Below the pieces are notes generated by a model. It was not told where the DNA came from. It saw nothing but the letters and a program-made list of their open reading frames with translations, and ran no database searches. Below are positions 23,461 to 34,285 of a stretch of DNA of 64,000 nucleotides, in pieces. The number at the start of each line of letters is the position of its first letter. Position 1 is the first letter of the stretch. The translations under genes and the position numbers were made by a program. This stretch comes from Zopfochytrium polystomum (taxonomy: Eukaryota; Chytridiomycota; Chytridiomycetes; Chytridiales; Chytridiaceae): NCBI GenBank assembly GCA_025765615.1, contig JAIVFJ010000232.1:1-64000 (forward strand), written 5' to 3'.

Positions 23461-23521
23461 TCTGTTGTTTGTGCGACTAAGGCTAGCCTCCGGCAACCCG
23501 GGGGCAATTGTGGCGCCGTAG

Positions 23522-23830
23522 TGGTGCAACCTAATCCTCGACTCACAAAACGTCGTGTACGACAGTATCTCCTTCGCGGGCGGCTCCACCAGCAAGAACC
23601 CGGCGAAAAACACGGACGGCTGGGACACGAACTGCAGCGTCGACAGCGGCGACGCCTGCTTGTCCTTCAAGCCCAACTCGACCAACATCGTCGTGCAGAA
23701 CCTCGTCTGCAACGACTCGCACGGCGTCTCGGTCGGCTTGCTGCCCAACACAGGATTGGTGACGGACAACTGGCAGTGCGTTAACGTCGACAAGTCCAAG
23801 CTGGCGATCAACTGCGGAGACGGGATCTGA
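23522..23830 (+). pseudogene. GH28 polygalacturonase fragment
   Basis: The fragment reads [19 protein letters not shown], then [26 protein letters not shown] and [10 protein letters not shown], which is the GH28 pectinase core (NTDGxD, G-D-D-C, SHGxSxG). These enzymes cleave polygalacturonate in plant cell walls. In family members the second motif is GDDC with a catalytic Asp; here it is GDAC. The frame closes 30 codons after SHG at 23828 and is preceded upstream by an in-frame stop near 23516, so both the N-terminal parallel-beta helix turns and the C-terminal R-x-K region are missing. It is best read as a pseudogene fragment isolated in the transporter array. No signal peptide is present. 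Confidence 0.8.
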
Positions 23831-24494
23831 AATATTGTTGATTAGTGGGAGTAGGGGCCGGCGGAACAAGGGCGTCCTCCGAGCTTCTTTTGTCCCGAAT
23901 TCGATTTTTTTTTTAAAATTACTTTGGGAATGAAACTTTTTCAAAATGTCTCGCTCACTGCCCCACTACACTGCTCAGTAGATGAATTTCCGGTCTACAC
24001 TCTGGTGCTGTCGATATTCCTTTGTTCTTTTTGTACCCGCGGCATCTTCGATTTCAAACATGGTTATCCCTGCTCAAGCTGATTGACTTCCATTAAATGT
24101 GCCTTTTCGAGATCGCGTGTTTCGTGTTGGCACTCGTCAAAGTAACACACGAGATTAAGCAAAATCGTAAACTGTTTATTCAAATCAAAGTTGGACTTCA
24201 ACCTCAACGGTTGTTGCCCAGAAAACAGAGGCGACAAAGCCCCCCCTGCGAGGACGGGAAATTTACATTTTTAGTGCAACGATGGTCACGGCCTTATTGT
24301 TGAAATACTTTATTCGGTTTTGTTTATCGTGACCCAATGAGACCAGTACGATTGAAGAAGAGTTTTGTCAATTTGGACATCATGTTGATAGGCGAAAGGA
24401 ATGAAGAGAACAACAAGTTTGATATCCCAAAAAAAACTGTTAACACAGTAGTGTTCAGAAGAAAAGACAAGAAGCTCCGAAATTATCACCCCCA
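23831..24494. other. Intergenic, no gene seen
   Basis: AT-rich DNA between the GH28 fragment and the 3' end of transporter copy 3. No motif or repeat noticed. Confidence 0.45.
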
Positions 24495-26166
24495 TCATCC
24501 CGCCGCGTATGTGGACTTTGCCCTAAAGTACGCGCCATACCGGTACACCAGCAGCGGCGCGGGGATGCCCACGATCGCAATAAATCCCAGCACCGAGTTC
24601 CCCCACCCGTAGTCGAGGCTGTCGTACATGGTCGTTGCAAACAGCGGGAACGCGAACCCAAAGATTGACCGCAGCACCGATCCAGCCGCCATCGCAGACG
24701 CGGAGTAGCGGCGGTAGGCGTCGACGAGGTAAATGGTGATGACGAGGAACGGCACGGAGAACGCCATGCCGAAAAGGACGATGCCGAGGTCGGGCACGAT
24801 CCAGTGGAGCGTGTTTTGGGCGGACCAGCCGTACAGGAACAGCGAGACGGGGAGGACAAAGGCGAACGGGATGGCGACGGGGAGTCGGAACTCTGGCTCC
24901 GCGACGCCGTTGTTTTGTTCGCGGAGGCGGAGGTATATTTTTTGCATGAAGGGCGCGGAGCCGAGGCTGCCGACGAAGAGGCCGAGGCCCAGGCTGAGGT
25001 AGTGGAGGCCGGAGATGCCGACGGCTTGGTGGTAGCGGAGGATCCAGAGCTTTGTGAAGGTGGCGAGGACGAGGTAGAGGAGGCCGTAGATGTAGGCCAT
25101 GTAGACGGCGACGATTTGGACGATCGGCTGGGTGAAGAGCAGGATGAAGGGCCGCTTGATGGACTCGTTCAGAACGTGGGCGACGCTGCCGTGAAGCGAC
25201 GCTGGCGGTTTTTTCCCGAGTTTTGCGGCTTTGACGGCAAGCAGGCGCGGGGCGTACGACTCGCTGAGGAAGATCAAGTTTGACAGAATGACGGCGGCGC
25301 CGATCATGGAGAGCGTGTGGAAGGTCCACTGCCAGGCGTACCGCTCGACTAGGAACGAGGAGATGATGGGACCGAACACGGGCCCGAGCGACGGCGCGAG
25401 CGAAAAGACAATCATTCCGATTCCGATTTCCTCGGGCTTGAAGATGTCGCTGAGCACCCCTGCGCCAATCTGGGTGGAGAAGTTTGAGCGAGTGTTTGGG
25501 GCAGAAAAAAAAGCAATCATCGTACCGAGAGCGGCGCACTGCCCCCGACACCGGAAAGGAACCGAAAGATGAGCATCTCGGTCAGGTTGGTGGAATACGT
25601 GCACGCAATGTTGAAGCCCAGGAAACAGATGGCGGGGATAAGGATGACCCAGCGGCGTCCGTAGATTTCAGACAGCGGGCCAAAGAAGAGCGGGCCAAGA
25701 GCGAAAGCCAAGACGAAAATGGAAAGGATCATCTCCTGGCTTACTGACGAAGTGACACCGAAATCTGGGAGAAAACCCGGTTAGTTTCAGTCATTCCTTT
25801 CCGATCGCAGTGGGGGTGTTTGGAAGCGAAAAGGCAAAACCGGCTTACCTTTTGAGATGAGGGGCACGGCAGGCCCAACGATGGACGAGGCCATTGGCCC
25901 GATGATGCCAATCAAGCCTACTTGCATTGTCATGGACCACTTCTTCCCCTTTGACCAGTTCCGAGGATTATTAGGATCGTCCGGTCCGTCCCATGTGACC
26001 TGGTCCAAAGAAGTGAGTAAAGGTTTGGGTAGGAAGGGCGGTCAAGTGGCGGGTGGACAGTGAGTCTAGCTACCTCGCTGGGATCGTCTTCGACGACGAT
26101 GGCAGCCATCTGCGGCTTGCCATCGGCATCCTCCGCGTTGAGTGTTCCCGTCGGGCTCTCTGGCAT
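24495..26166 (-). CDS. DHA1 MFS multidrug/polyamine-type transporter, copy 3 (intact)
   Basis: Exons (minus) are 26074-26166, 25849-25999, 25526-25764 and 24495-25469, totalling 1458 nt (485 residues, TGA at 24495). The N-terminal exon encodes MPESPTGTLNAEDADGKPQM. Hallmarks are [19 protein letters not shown], motif A GPLSEIYGRRWVILIP and the C-terminal KSTYAAG. Compared with copies 1 and 2 it shares a different N-terminal exon type (MPESPT...) with copies 4 and 5, defining two subgroups. The promoter carries a palindromic CGG-N9-CCG element at 26459-26479, about 290 nt upstream of the ATG. Substrate unknown. Confidence 0.92.
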
Positions 26167-27615
26167 TGTGCGTGCGATCCTTCCACTCGAATGATCGCTG
26201 TTAGGTTGGTTCGGTCGTTCGGTCGGTTGGTTGGTCGGTCCGTGGTGGTGAGCTAGCTGGCGGTTGGTGGGGCGTCGTCAACTGCCGCAAAAACAGTGGG
26301 TGGGCCAGACGGACGATGCACGAAATGGGTGGGGGTACTTATAAAAGTTGCTGGGGTGGATTGCGGTGTAGTTTCTGGTCAATTTTTCTACGTGCCGCGC
26401 CGGATCTTGCATGAGATTCTGGTGGACACGGAATGCGGAACACGGAAGGCACGCGATTCGACGGATGTGCCGTCCGTCGGGTCTGTCTGAAGAAGGCCAT
26501 ATGGATGGATGCGATGGATGATTGAATAGGGAAAAAAATCCAACCATTGAGAAAAACAAGCAGCAGAGACGTCGTACCACTTTGGTGGTTCAGCCATTTG
26601 ATTTGCAGACAGCGAACGAAAGTGCAAGGTGAAGGTCAATCAACCCTCTCTCAAATACCGTCTTCTCAGACAAATCCGGCCGAGTCCGCCGCTTGGGTAA
26701 GCCTGTCGCCTCGTCTCACGAATGGATGGCCTCCGCCGCGCCCCGGCATCGACTCTCACTTTTGAGCCTCGATCGTCCTCCACATCCGATCCGTCTCTGT
26801 GCATCGTAAGCATCTGACAAGGCCACCAAACCGGTGAACGGTGAACGATGACGGTAAGGTCGAGATCGATTGGGATCGCGGCTAAAGGCCTTGCCGCCGC
26901 TTTCGCGGTTGGTGGTGTTGGTGTTGAGATGCGATTGCGACGAAAAGGCGATGTGGCAGATGACTGGAATGAATATGCTGATATGGTTGCACAGAAGGAG
27001 ACAATCAACTTTATTCTTTGCTCTGATGGAAAGATGCTTCATTCACTATGAACAACGATGTTTCTTGGCTTTTCCACCGCTACCCAAGACCTGCCACCAC
27101 CAGTTTTGACTTGTCCAAGCGCACCTTTCGCAAGCCTCATGTCGTTAACAACTGTTTCTAATTTTTTTCTCCAGTGCTTTCCCACACTAAGATTCATCTT
27201 CAGGTTCAAACATTTGCTTCTTGTTGGAACTTGCTAAGTTGTCCTCCTCTTGCAAACACCTTTTCAATGTTGTAAATGGATGAAGGTCTGAGATTTTTCC
27301 CAAAAATTAGTGAGGTTTTGTGAATGTATACAGAAACCTGCCTGTCTCCATACAGCGGTTTTCTATCATACGAAAAAAGACTACATTGGGGAAGGACTAT
27401 TCCAAAACCTGGGATGGAGATAAACAGCTAGTGTAACCCTGGAGGCACAGTAGGATTTGTTGCATCTTGCAACAAATTCTGCAAGCCACATGTCTGAAAC
27501 AAACTCCATCACCAGAGTTGAGTAAATTGCCTGGAATTCACTCATAAGAAGCATGCAATTAAACTTGGTGCTATGGCCCATCAAAGTTAGTGAGAGGCAG
27601 ATAAAAATAGTTCAG
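26167..27615. other. Upstream flank of copy 3 and undefined DNA
   Basis: At least up to about 26860 it is related to the upstream flank of copy 5. For example, GCATCTGACAAGgCCACCAAA near 26810 recurs near 42155 at the same distance from the start codon. Between 26860 and 27615 nothing is recognised. Confidence 0.5.
26459..26479. promoter_or_regulatory. Palindromic CGG-N9-CCG element upstream of copy 3
   Basis: CGACGGA-N7-TCCGTCG is a perfect 7-bp inverted repeat. Counterparts lie upstream of copies 4 and 5 (38361, 41780), and a wider-spaced form lies upstream of copy 7 (46706). Inverted CGG/CCG half-sites are the classic target form of fungal Zn2Cys6 activators, which commonly control DHA1 pumps. 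The link to regulation is inference. Confidence 0.4.
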
Positions 27616-27700
27616 TGGACCACTTCCAAAAATCAACGCATTTTACAAAATGCGTCTGACACATTTGCTCTCGCATTCGCCGTCGCAAATGTGCAATTGC
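27616..27700 (+). repeat. Left terminal inverted repeat of Harbinger element
   Basis: 85 bp starting TGGACCACTTCC and ending GTGCAATTGC. It matches the reverse complement of 30681-30765 at 81 of 85 positions. Confidence 0.95.
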
Positions 27701-29277
27701 GTTGCGTTGTATTTGGAACATGACGAAAACAATATTTGTTCAAATGATAAAGCAAAAGCGGCAGCAAAGAGACGAAGACCAGTGGCATCTCAGCCAACAA
27801 AGAAGAACGCAGGTGGATCGAAAGGAGTCTCACCCAAAGGGCGAGGCACCAGTATGCATTAAGAGGAGTTGGATTTGATGTTCAAGATGATTGAAAGGCA
27901 TCTTCCAGCTGGTAAAAACGAGTGGATGAAGGTGCACGAAGACTTTAATGCTGAATGTAAGAGAGGCTGGTGCTACCGATTGATGGAGACTTTGAAGCGT
28001 AAGTATAAAACCCTCAAAAACAAACCGAAGGATACAGGCAAGCCAATCCATGATCAATTAGCAACTTATACGTTAGCAGGATCCACGGTGATGCCTCCTG
28101 AAGTGAAGAGAGCAAAACAGCTCAGCCTTTTGATTGATCAGGCCAATGGGGTGGAGCAGGTTGACGATGACAACAACGACCAGCCTGACACAGCAGATGA
28201 AGACAATGGTGGGGACGAGGAGGAGCAGTTGTCTGATGGAGTTGATGAGGAGATGGGGGAGATGATGAGCTCTCAAGCTCTGGGACTGATGTCGACTTTT
28301 TTGAAGATCGCAGCAATGGTGGAGAAGAGGAGCCTCATGCAGTCGATATTGAGGCAATTCTGGCAGAAGCTGACAGCTGCCTAGACGAAGCAAGGCAGCT
28401 TCGCTGGGAGATCGGGTTTGACGGGACTCAGGAATCTCCAGATCAATCAGCACTGGATGTCATCGCACCCTCCAGCACCGCTGATCTGGGCCAGGGTATG
28501 TCTGCAATGAGTCGCTGTATTCTTTTGCTGTCATCTTTCACCATCCTCACTAATATCGACTTTCACAACTTCAAGACGACCCGATTGCTATTCATGAGAT
28601 TCCTGATCCTTCAAATGCTGCGTCTGAGTCTTCAACACCCTCTCATCGAAGCTTGAGGGGAGCACAACAAAGTATTATTGGTCACCTTGCTTGATCACTG
28701 CATTCGCTAATCCTACCTTTGCCTTGCTCACCTCATCTCTTTCCCCTCATCCCACCCCAAAAGCGCCAGTTTGTCATTCTGTCAGCTCTGAACTCCGGGC
28801 GACCCATCGTACAGGCAGGACTCCATCTGAGCTGGTTGAGCTCTCGTTGCGCCTTCAGAGTGACAGTCCAACGTCAACTCTGTCACAAACAGCGAAAACA
28901 CGACGCAAAATCGACCACGTTATCAGCAGTATAACTGATGGCGACAATCAGGGACAACGAGACAGGTACTTGTTGTAATGGAGAGGCAAGCCGCTGAACG
29001 GAGGGAGGAGCATGATCGCCTGGAACGTCGAGAGCAGGAAGAGAACGAACGCAAATAGGAAGAGGACGATCGCAAGTGGGAGGAGCGAGACAGGCTTGAT
29101 CGAAAGGAAAAGGAGGAAAGGGACCACCGTGATTGCTTAGACTGCAAAGAACGAGAGCGCAAGAGGGAGGAGGAGCGTGAGGAGCGAGAGCGTAGAAGGG
29201 ACGAGGAGCGTGAGGAGAGAGAGCGTAGGAGGGAAGAAAGGTTCGTGATGATGTTTGAGAATTGTAACAGTGGTTGA
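27650..29277 (+). pseudogene. Harbinger ORF1 protein (DUF6818/Myb-like N-terminus, coiled-coil C-terminus)
   Basis: The frame from 27650 runs through a basic segment (KAAAKRRRPVASQPTKKN), hits a TAA at 27860-27862, then continues in the same frame as EELDLMFKMIERHLPAGKNE and WMKVHEDFNAECKRGWCYRL, LKRKYKTLKNKPKDTGKP. This resembles the DUF6818/SANT-like domain of Harbinger ORF1 proteins (LLxxIExxLPxGxxEW...FN...L..KYK.L...KPTG). Downstream, another frame gives acidic blocks (AILAEADSCLDEARQLRWEI) and, after a probable intron at about 28497-28575, a Glu/Arg-rich coiled coil (ERQAAERREEHDRLERREQE) ending MMFENCNSG at 29277. ORF1 usually binds DNA and escorts the transposase to the nucleus. The internal TAA and frame changes show decay. 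Confidence 0.65.
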
Positions 29278-29489
29278 AGGATGGAATGAAAGCAGGGCAC
29301 ATCATGTATTCTTTAAGATAAGTTCAGTTGACTTCCACCGCAGGCTCTCATTGTGTTTGCATCCTCACACACACTCATCGTCGTCATTGCGAACCATATG
29401 GGGGAATACGTATGGTGAGCGGGTATCTGCTGCCTCCTCAGCATCTCACCAAAAACGCTTCGAATTTGGCTGATCCATGTTGATCGCAC

Positions 29490-30629
29490 TCAGTAATTGA
29501 ACAAGCGGTAGATGTTGATCAATCGCATGCCTCGTACTATCTTGCAGGATGGTAATGGAAGCTGAAGAACCCGGTAGCACTTAGATGCCGAGCCCATTCC
29601 CCACTCTGCTGCCTGCCTGATTGACATGATCGCACTGCTAAGGGCTTCAAGTGCCAGTTGGGTCTCGGGGGAGGATTGATTCAAATCACCCTCTTTGAGC
29701 GGAGTGATGATCCTCTGGAAGGCATTACGTGTAACCGGAAAGGCAGAGTCTGCAGTGATGGCATAGCCTGGACACATATACCAATCGTCTGAAAGCTTCT
29801 CCACAAGTTCCATGATCCAGGGCAGTTCATGCGCACCCACACCAGTGTCCCATCCACGCTGTAGCAGAATACACCTGTGATGAGGGGGGCATGTAGCCAG
29901 CCTTACTTACCCTTAGATGACAGCTTCAAGGGGGAAGGACGGGAAGATGGATCGCTGGTGGAGAGCGATCGATGGAGGGGTTGGGGATGTAATCCTCACC
30001 ATTGTACAGAGCATTCTGACAATCGGGATGGGTCGGTGAGTGCACTCGATAGTTCTTCCCATCGACAAAGCCCACACATTCTGCAAAAGCGCCTCCTTCA
30101 ACGCCACAAGAGATGCCCACTCTTGTTGCTGATTGTGCGATGGAAAGGAAATTCGAGCATCCTGCATTTGTGAGAGAGTAATCCTCAGGGCGATCTCGGC
30201 CTTCCTCATTGTTCTTGAAAGGGTTGAAGTCGGCACACCAAAAATGAACGAGAGGGTTTTAAGCTCAAGTGCGGAAGAGTAGAAGATTAGGATGCACCAA
30301 AGAACAGCATGCTTGTCCGCAAGCTTCGCTGGGCAGCCTCTTCTTCCTGGGCCAGATTGGATAAGGTAGTGTCGGGCAAAGTTTGTCAAGAGGATGTCGA
30401 ACGCAGGAACATCAAGAGAGGTCATTGCAACAAAAGCTGACTGGTCCAGACTATGGTAGAGCCGATACCATGGCGAACTGTTCGCATTGATGAGAGATCG
30501 GATTGTGAGGGTGTACGAATCTCGAAGCATCATCTGCAGCCGAAGTAGATAGGCCAAATTTCGTATGCGATGCTGTTGCTCCAGCATTTTTGTCACGAGA
30601 TGAAGAACAACCGCTCGTGCCCAACGCAT
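29490..30629 (-). pseudogene. Harbinger DDE transposase (HARBI1-like), frameshifted
   Basis: The minus strand encodes ILLTNFARHYLIQSG, LWCILIFYSSALELKTLSF, FGVPTSTLSRTMRKAEIAL, then in a shifted frame NVWGFVDGKNYRVHSPTHPD (first catalytic Asp) and CQNALYNG, and back in the first frame YMCPGYAITADSAFPVTRNA (second Asp), APLK-like ITPLKEGDLNQ, and IRQAAEWGMGSASKCYRVLQ (Glu) with LRLINIYRLFNY at the end. The D-D-E residues are all present, but about 80 nt between ALYNG and the second Asp block contains stops. ATG at 30629 is chosen as start; the open frame extends further into the right inverted repeat. Confidence 0.75.
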
Positions 30630-30680
30630 TTCTCTGGTTTTTGGAACACCCAGAAAGGCAAGTGGCAGGGATCCTACTGT

Positions 30681-30765
30681 GCAATTGCACATTTGTGAAG
30701 GCGAATGCGAGAGCAAATGTGTCAGACGCATTGTGTAAAATGCGTCGATTTTTGGAAGTGGTCCA
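30681..30765 (-). repeat. Right terminal inverted repeat of Harbinger element
   Basis: Reverse complement of the left repeat with four substitutions. Confidence 0.95.
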
Positions 30766-33700
30766 GTGGGCTCACTGCTGAAAAGATTGCACAAACGCTT
30801 GACTTATTCTGCTGAATAGGAACCTCTGGATAGTTGATGAAAGTAACATTCTTCCACGCATTCGGTATGTTTGTGACTGAACAGACTTCTCGAATGATTG
30901 ACAGAATCTTTGATGTCAGCACGACAGATCTTTGATAAGTTCTCCCAACAAGATTCCTCATCCTCTTCCAGTTCAGCTTCAATTGATGGAAACTTGGCTG
31001 CTTTTTCGGTCATCGACGTGATTGATAAAGCATCTTCTCCATCCAACTGATCCTTCTTCCTTCCTGCTGCTTGCACTGTTTTTTCCAAATCCTCCCTGAC
31101 TGAAGCCAAAGCTGCACCTTCGCAGTTGTCAAATTCATCATCGTATCATTCTTTGATGTAATCAAAGTGCTGCGCAAACCTATGCCTTTTGGCAGGGAGT
31201 TTTTGATTTGCAACTTGAATTTCCGCAACTGACTCTGAAGTGCCGTCTTAACATTTTTGGCTTCAGCAAAGGGTGGCATGTTGAAGCAGTACTTCCACAC
31301 AGACCGATCAAGTCCCTCAGACTGAAAGAATACATTGAGTTTTACAACAACATCAAGGAGGGTCATGCTGATTGGGAAAATCTGGCGACAATGACAGTGA
31401 TTTTGCCAATTTTTGTATGGTCTGGGGAGATCTTCGCCATGCAAGTATTCATCGTGCTCGCTGGGGGCTGAGTGCTGCTATTTAATGGTGGCGGTAGGGG
31501 AAGCGATGATGGTGCAATTGCAGTTGCAGGAGTGATTGCAGGTGGCTGCAGTGATGATAGTTCGATTGCGATCAGAGGGGAGGTGGCGGCAGTGATGATG
31601 GTGCAATCGCAATCACGGCAGTGGCAATTGGGCTTGCTGTGCCAGCGGTTGGCGACGCACTGTTGGATGGTATCAGCGGAGGTGGGAAGATCTGCAGCAT
31701 GGAAGTGTCCATCGTGTGCTCTGGCTGCAGTGATGATGGTGTGATCGCGATTGCAACTCTTTCTGTGTTGCCTGACATGTCAAATTTTTTTTTTGGGTTT
31801 TTAGGATGGTGGCAGGATCGATCCCAGAAAATGATCTCAAAGCCGATCAAATTGACAAACCGCCTGAGTGTGTGCACTCTCTCTTGCTCTCTGGCTCTCT
31901 CAGCGCCCTCTGTCTGTTTCCTTCCATTAAGTCCACTCAAACACACACACACACATTCACACACTCAGAAAGCGCCACTTATATTTTCTGACAGTCGCTT
32001 TATTTCAAAGAAAAGAAACCATTGCTCAACATGTCCGCCCAGCAAAAATCTCCTTTCAAACCTTCTTTGCAGAGCGCAAGCGCAAAGGGCAAGTATCCAC
32101 AGTCCAAGTCTAAGATTTTCGCTATGACAAGTGCAATTTCTGAACGTCTTCTTGTGTGAGACTACACTGAGGTCTCAATGATAAAGTCTAGGGATTTTAT
32201 TTGCAAAAACAAGCGTACCTGTCATAAAACTGCAAGGATTGGGACCCCTATTATTATTCCTGGCTCTTTAGTTTCCAAGGCGGTATCAAAGTGTATTTGC
32301 AGCTAACCCATCTTTATTATTGGGCCTGCTTTTACCACTTTTGTCTTAACAGTTTCCGTTGTGACAGAGTTTTCTCAACATATTTTCTTTTTCGGTGACT
32401 AACAGAGACTGCCTAACTGCCTAGGGATGGGTGCCTGACAGGCTGTACCCAAGCCTGCCTAATTTATTATTTATTTTCAGCACTTGTACATACATGCATA
32501 GGGTTGGGGGGACTTAAAGCATTTGTGGTGGATGCTCCAAGTCAGGGGGGTTGACTTGTCAATTTTCTCTCTCTCTGTTTTTGGGCCATTTCTCTTGTTC
32601 CTTTTTTCTTCAATCTGATTTCTGTCCTTTGGCACCAATACAGAGTCCCTTCAAATCCATCTGGCTCGCAAGGTGAGGGTAGTGAGAGATGGTACACACC
32701 CAGGTGTGTACATGGTCCCTTAGTGGGCTCCTCTTAAGGGGCCGTGGGTGGGGAATACAGCTGGCCCCACCAGCGACTGTGTGACATTGCTGGCTCTGTG
32801 TTGGAGTGAGGATCCCAGTGCTTGCCTACTGTGGCGACGGTGGTGGTGATGGTGACAACGATGGTGTCATCGTCCCCAACCTTCCCGTCCCCACGAGGTG
32901 TTGGTAGCTGCGCTCTGTGTGGCCCCTGACACCTGAGAGTTCGATCTACGAGTGCCTGCCTTGGTCCTATTGCTGTGAGAGTGAGATGTGTGAGTACGAG
33001 AGCAATGCAATAAAGCCTGTTGGTTGAGTGATTGTGCTGACACAGCCTGGTGGGGTGCGTGGGAAAATGGAAGACCAATGCAGCTGTTTCAGAGGTACAA
33101 GTGATGCCAACTGGAAACAAATATCACTTTAATTACTCCCAATGTTACAGTTGGCCAAGAAACACCCTTACTTTAACACTCATCAGTTCAGCTCCAACTG
33201 GCCGTTGATAAGAATGGTTCAGAGACACCACCGTATTGAGAGTAAGAGCTATGAGAAGCATGCCAAGATGGAGGCCCAGAAACGGGGTGTAGGTATGGCA
33301 GCGATGTGACTGACACTTGGTGGAATTTAACCAGATTTTTCTTCGTCAGGGTTGTTTTGCAGTGTCAGAAACAGCAGTACACGCCATCGTCCTAAGGGAC
33401 ATAGTTATCAAATTGTACAACCAAACGCATCTGCATCTCACTGAAATCGTGCTTTCCACGGAATGGCTAAATGGAGGGCAACTGCTTACCACCCAAGGGA
33501 CCAAGAATTTTGTCACTTATTTTCATAGAAGAATAATCGATTCATTTTGGTATGATTCAACGCCAAATCGACGGTCCTTTCCAATCCTTCAGTTGCTGCC
33601 GGCTCCTTCTGTGTTTGCCCAAGTAACTGAGGCTTCTGTGGGGAATGGTTGCAAAATATCCCATTGATGGCATTACAGCGCGGAAAGGATTAATACAAAA

Positions 33701-33769
33701 GGCAAGTTTTTTTCCTTCTTTATCATATTGTCACGTGTGCAGGCGTCGCAAACTTCCATCACAAAATGG
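30766..33769. other. 3-kb accessory stretch without an assignable gene
   Basis: The minus strand at 30804-31444 has two open frames with charged, helical character (IEAELEEDEESCWENLSKIC; VKTALQSQLRKFKLQIKN) that could be pieces of a gene, but no family is recognised. A GATGATGGTGCAAT-type tandem repeat lies at 31500-31750. From 32140 to 33770 the DNA is AT-richer, with an inverted repeat GTACACACC/GGTGTGTAC near 32692-32711. No supported gene. Confidence 0.4.
31500..31750 (+). repeat. Imperfect tandem repeat, GCAGTGATGATGG unit
   Basis: The phrase GCAGTGATGATGGTG(CA)AT(T/C)GCA recurs four to five times in diverged form (near 31505, 31550, 31590 and 31730). Confidence 0.6.
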
Positions 33770-34096
33770 GATTGGAAACAGGGGTAGTGGTCCAAAGCCC
33801 CGCTCAGTAAAAAAACCCAGGCCAATTTTGACCAGCCTGTTTTGTTCTCCAACTCACGGATACGTCCCGAAATCAAAAGCAGATTACGAGTCTGGCCGCT
33901 TGTTTAGAAAAAATGTGAATTGATAGTTTTTCTTCGGGACAGACTGAACGAATGTGTGGAGGAACTGTGAGAGAATGTTGCACGCCCAAATAAAACGAAG
34001 AAAGAAGAGAGAATTAAAAAGATAGGTGGATAAATGGAGAAATAAAAAGAGGTGCATTAACAAGCAAACAGATGACGGCAAGAGAAAGCCTCCCAT
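33770..34096. repeat. Duplicated 3' flank of transporter unit (copy B)
   Basis: Closely similar to 20790-21114 in order and content. It sits immediately 3' of the truncated transporter copy below. Confidence 0.85.
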
Positions 34097-34285
34097 TTAT
34101 CCAGTCGCGAACGTGGACTTTGCACGGAAGTGCGCGCTGTATACACCAGGAACGGAGCCGGAATGCTCACAATTGCAATAAATCCCAGCACCGAGTTGCC
34201 CCACCCGTAGTCCAGCTGGTTGTACATGGACGGAGCAAACAGCGGGAACGCGAACCCAAACATCGACCGCAGCACCGACGGCGGA
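34097..34285 (-). pseudogene. DHA1 transporter C-terminal fragment
   Basis: Only the last 60 or so residues of the family remain. They read SVLRSMFGFAFPLFAPSMYN, QLDYGWGNSVLGFIAIVSIP and, after a small deletion removing Tyr-Arg-Tyr-Gly-type residues, AHFRAKSTFATG with TAA at 34097. Upstream of SVLRS the homology stops abruptly. It is most similar to copies 1 and 2, and its 3' flank is the one shared with copy 2, so it is a truncated member of that subgroup. Confidence 0.85.

Larger units (their letters stand above)
22772..23521. other. Promoter flank of copy 2 and minisatellite
   Basis: It holds the upstream flank shared with copy 1 (to about 23060) and the GCCTTGTGT minisatellite at 23382-23460. 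No gene is seen. Confidence 0.5.
27616..30765. mobile_element. PIF/Harbinger DNA transposon, near-complete but decayed
   Basis: A 3150-bp element is bounded by 85-bp inverted repeats. Two genes face each other: a plus-strand ORF1 DNA-binding-type protein (27650-29277) and a minus-strand DDE transposase (29490-30629), the usual two-gene Harbinger plan. Both genes carry stops or frame shifts, so it is not autonomous now. The 4 mismatches in 85 between the ends suggest moderate age. A 3-bp target-site duplication (TWA type in this superfamily) is not evident at the inner boundary I chose, so a few terminal bases may be missing. Confidence 0.85.

Noticed and set aside
31472..31790. Regularly repeated GATGATGG motif as a CRISPR-like array
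   Set aside because: Repeats are diverged, spacing is irregular, and the context is eukaryotic. It is simple tandem repeat DNA.
32680..33140. Possible solo LTR (ends near ATGTTACA, polyA-like AATAAAG inside, inverted GTACACACC/GGTGTGTAC)
   Set aside because: No matching TG...CA ends, primer-binding site or target duplication could be found by eye.
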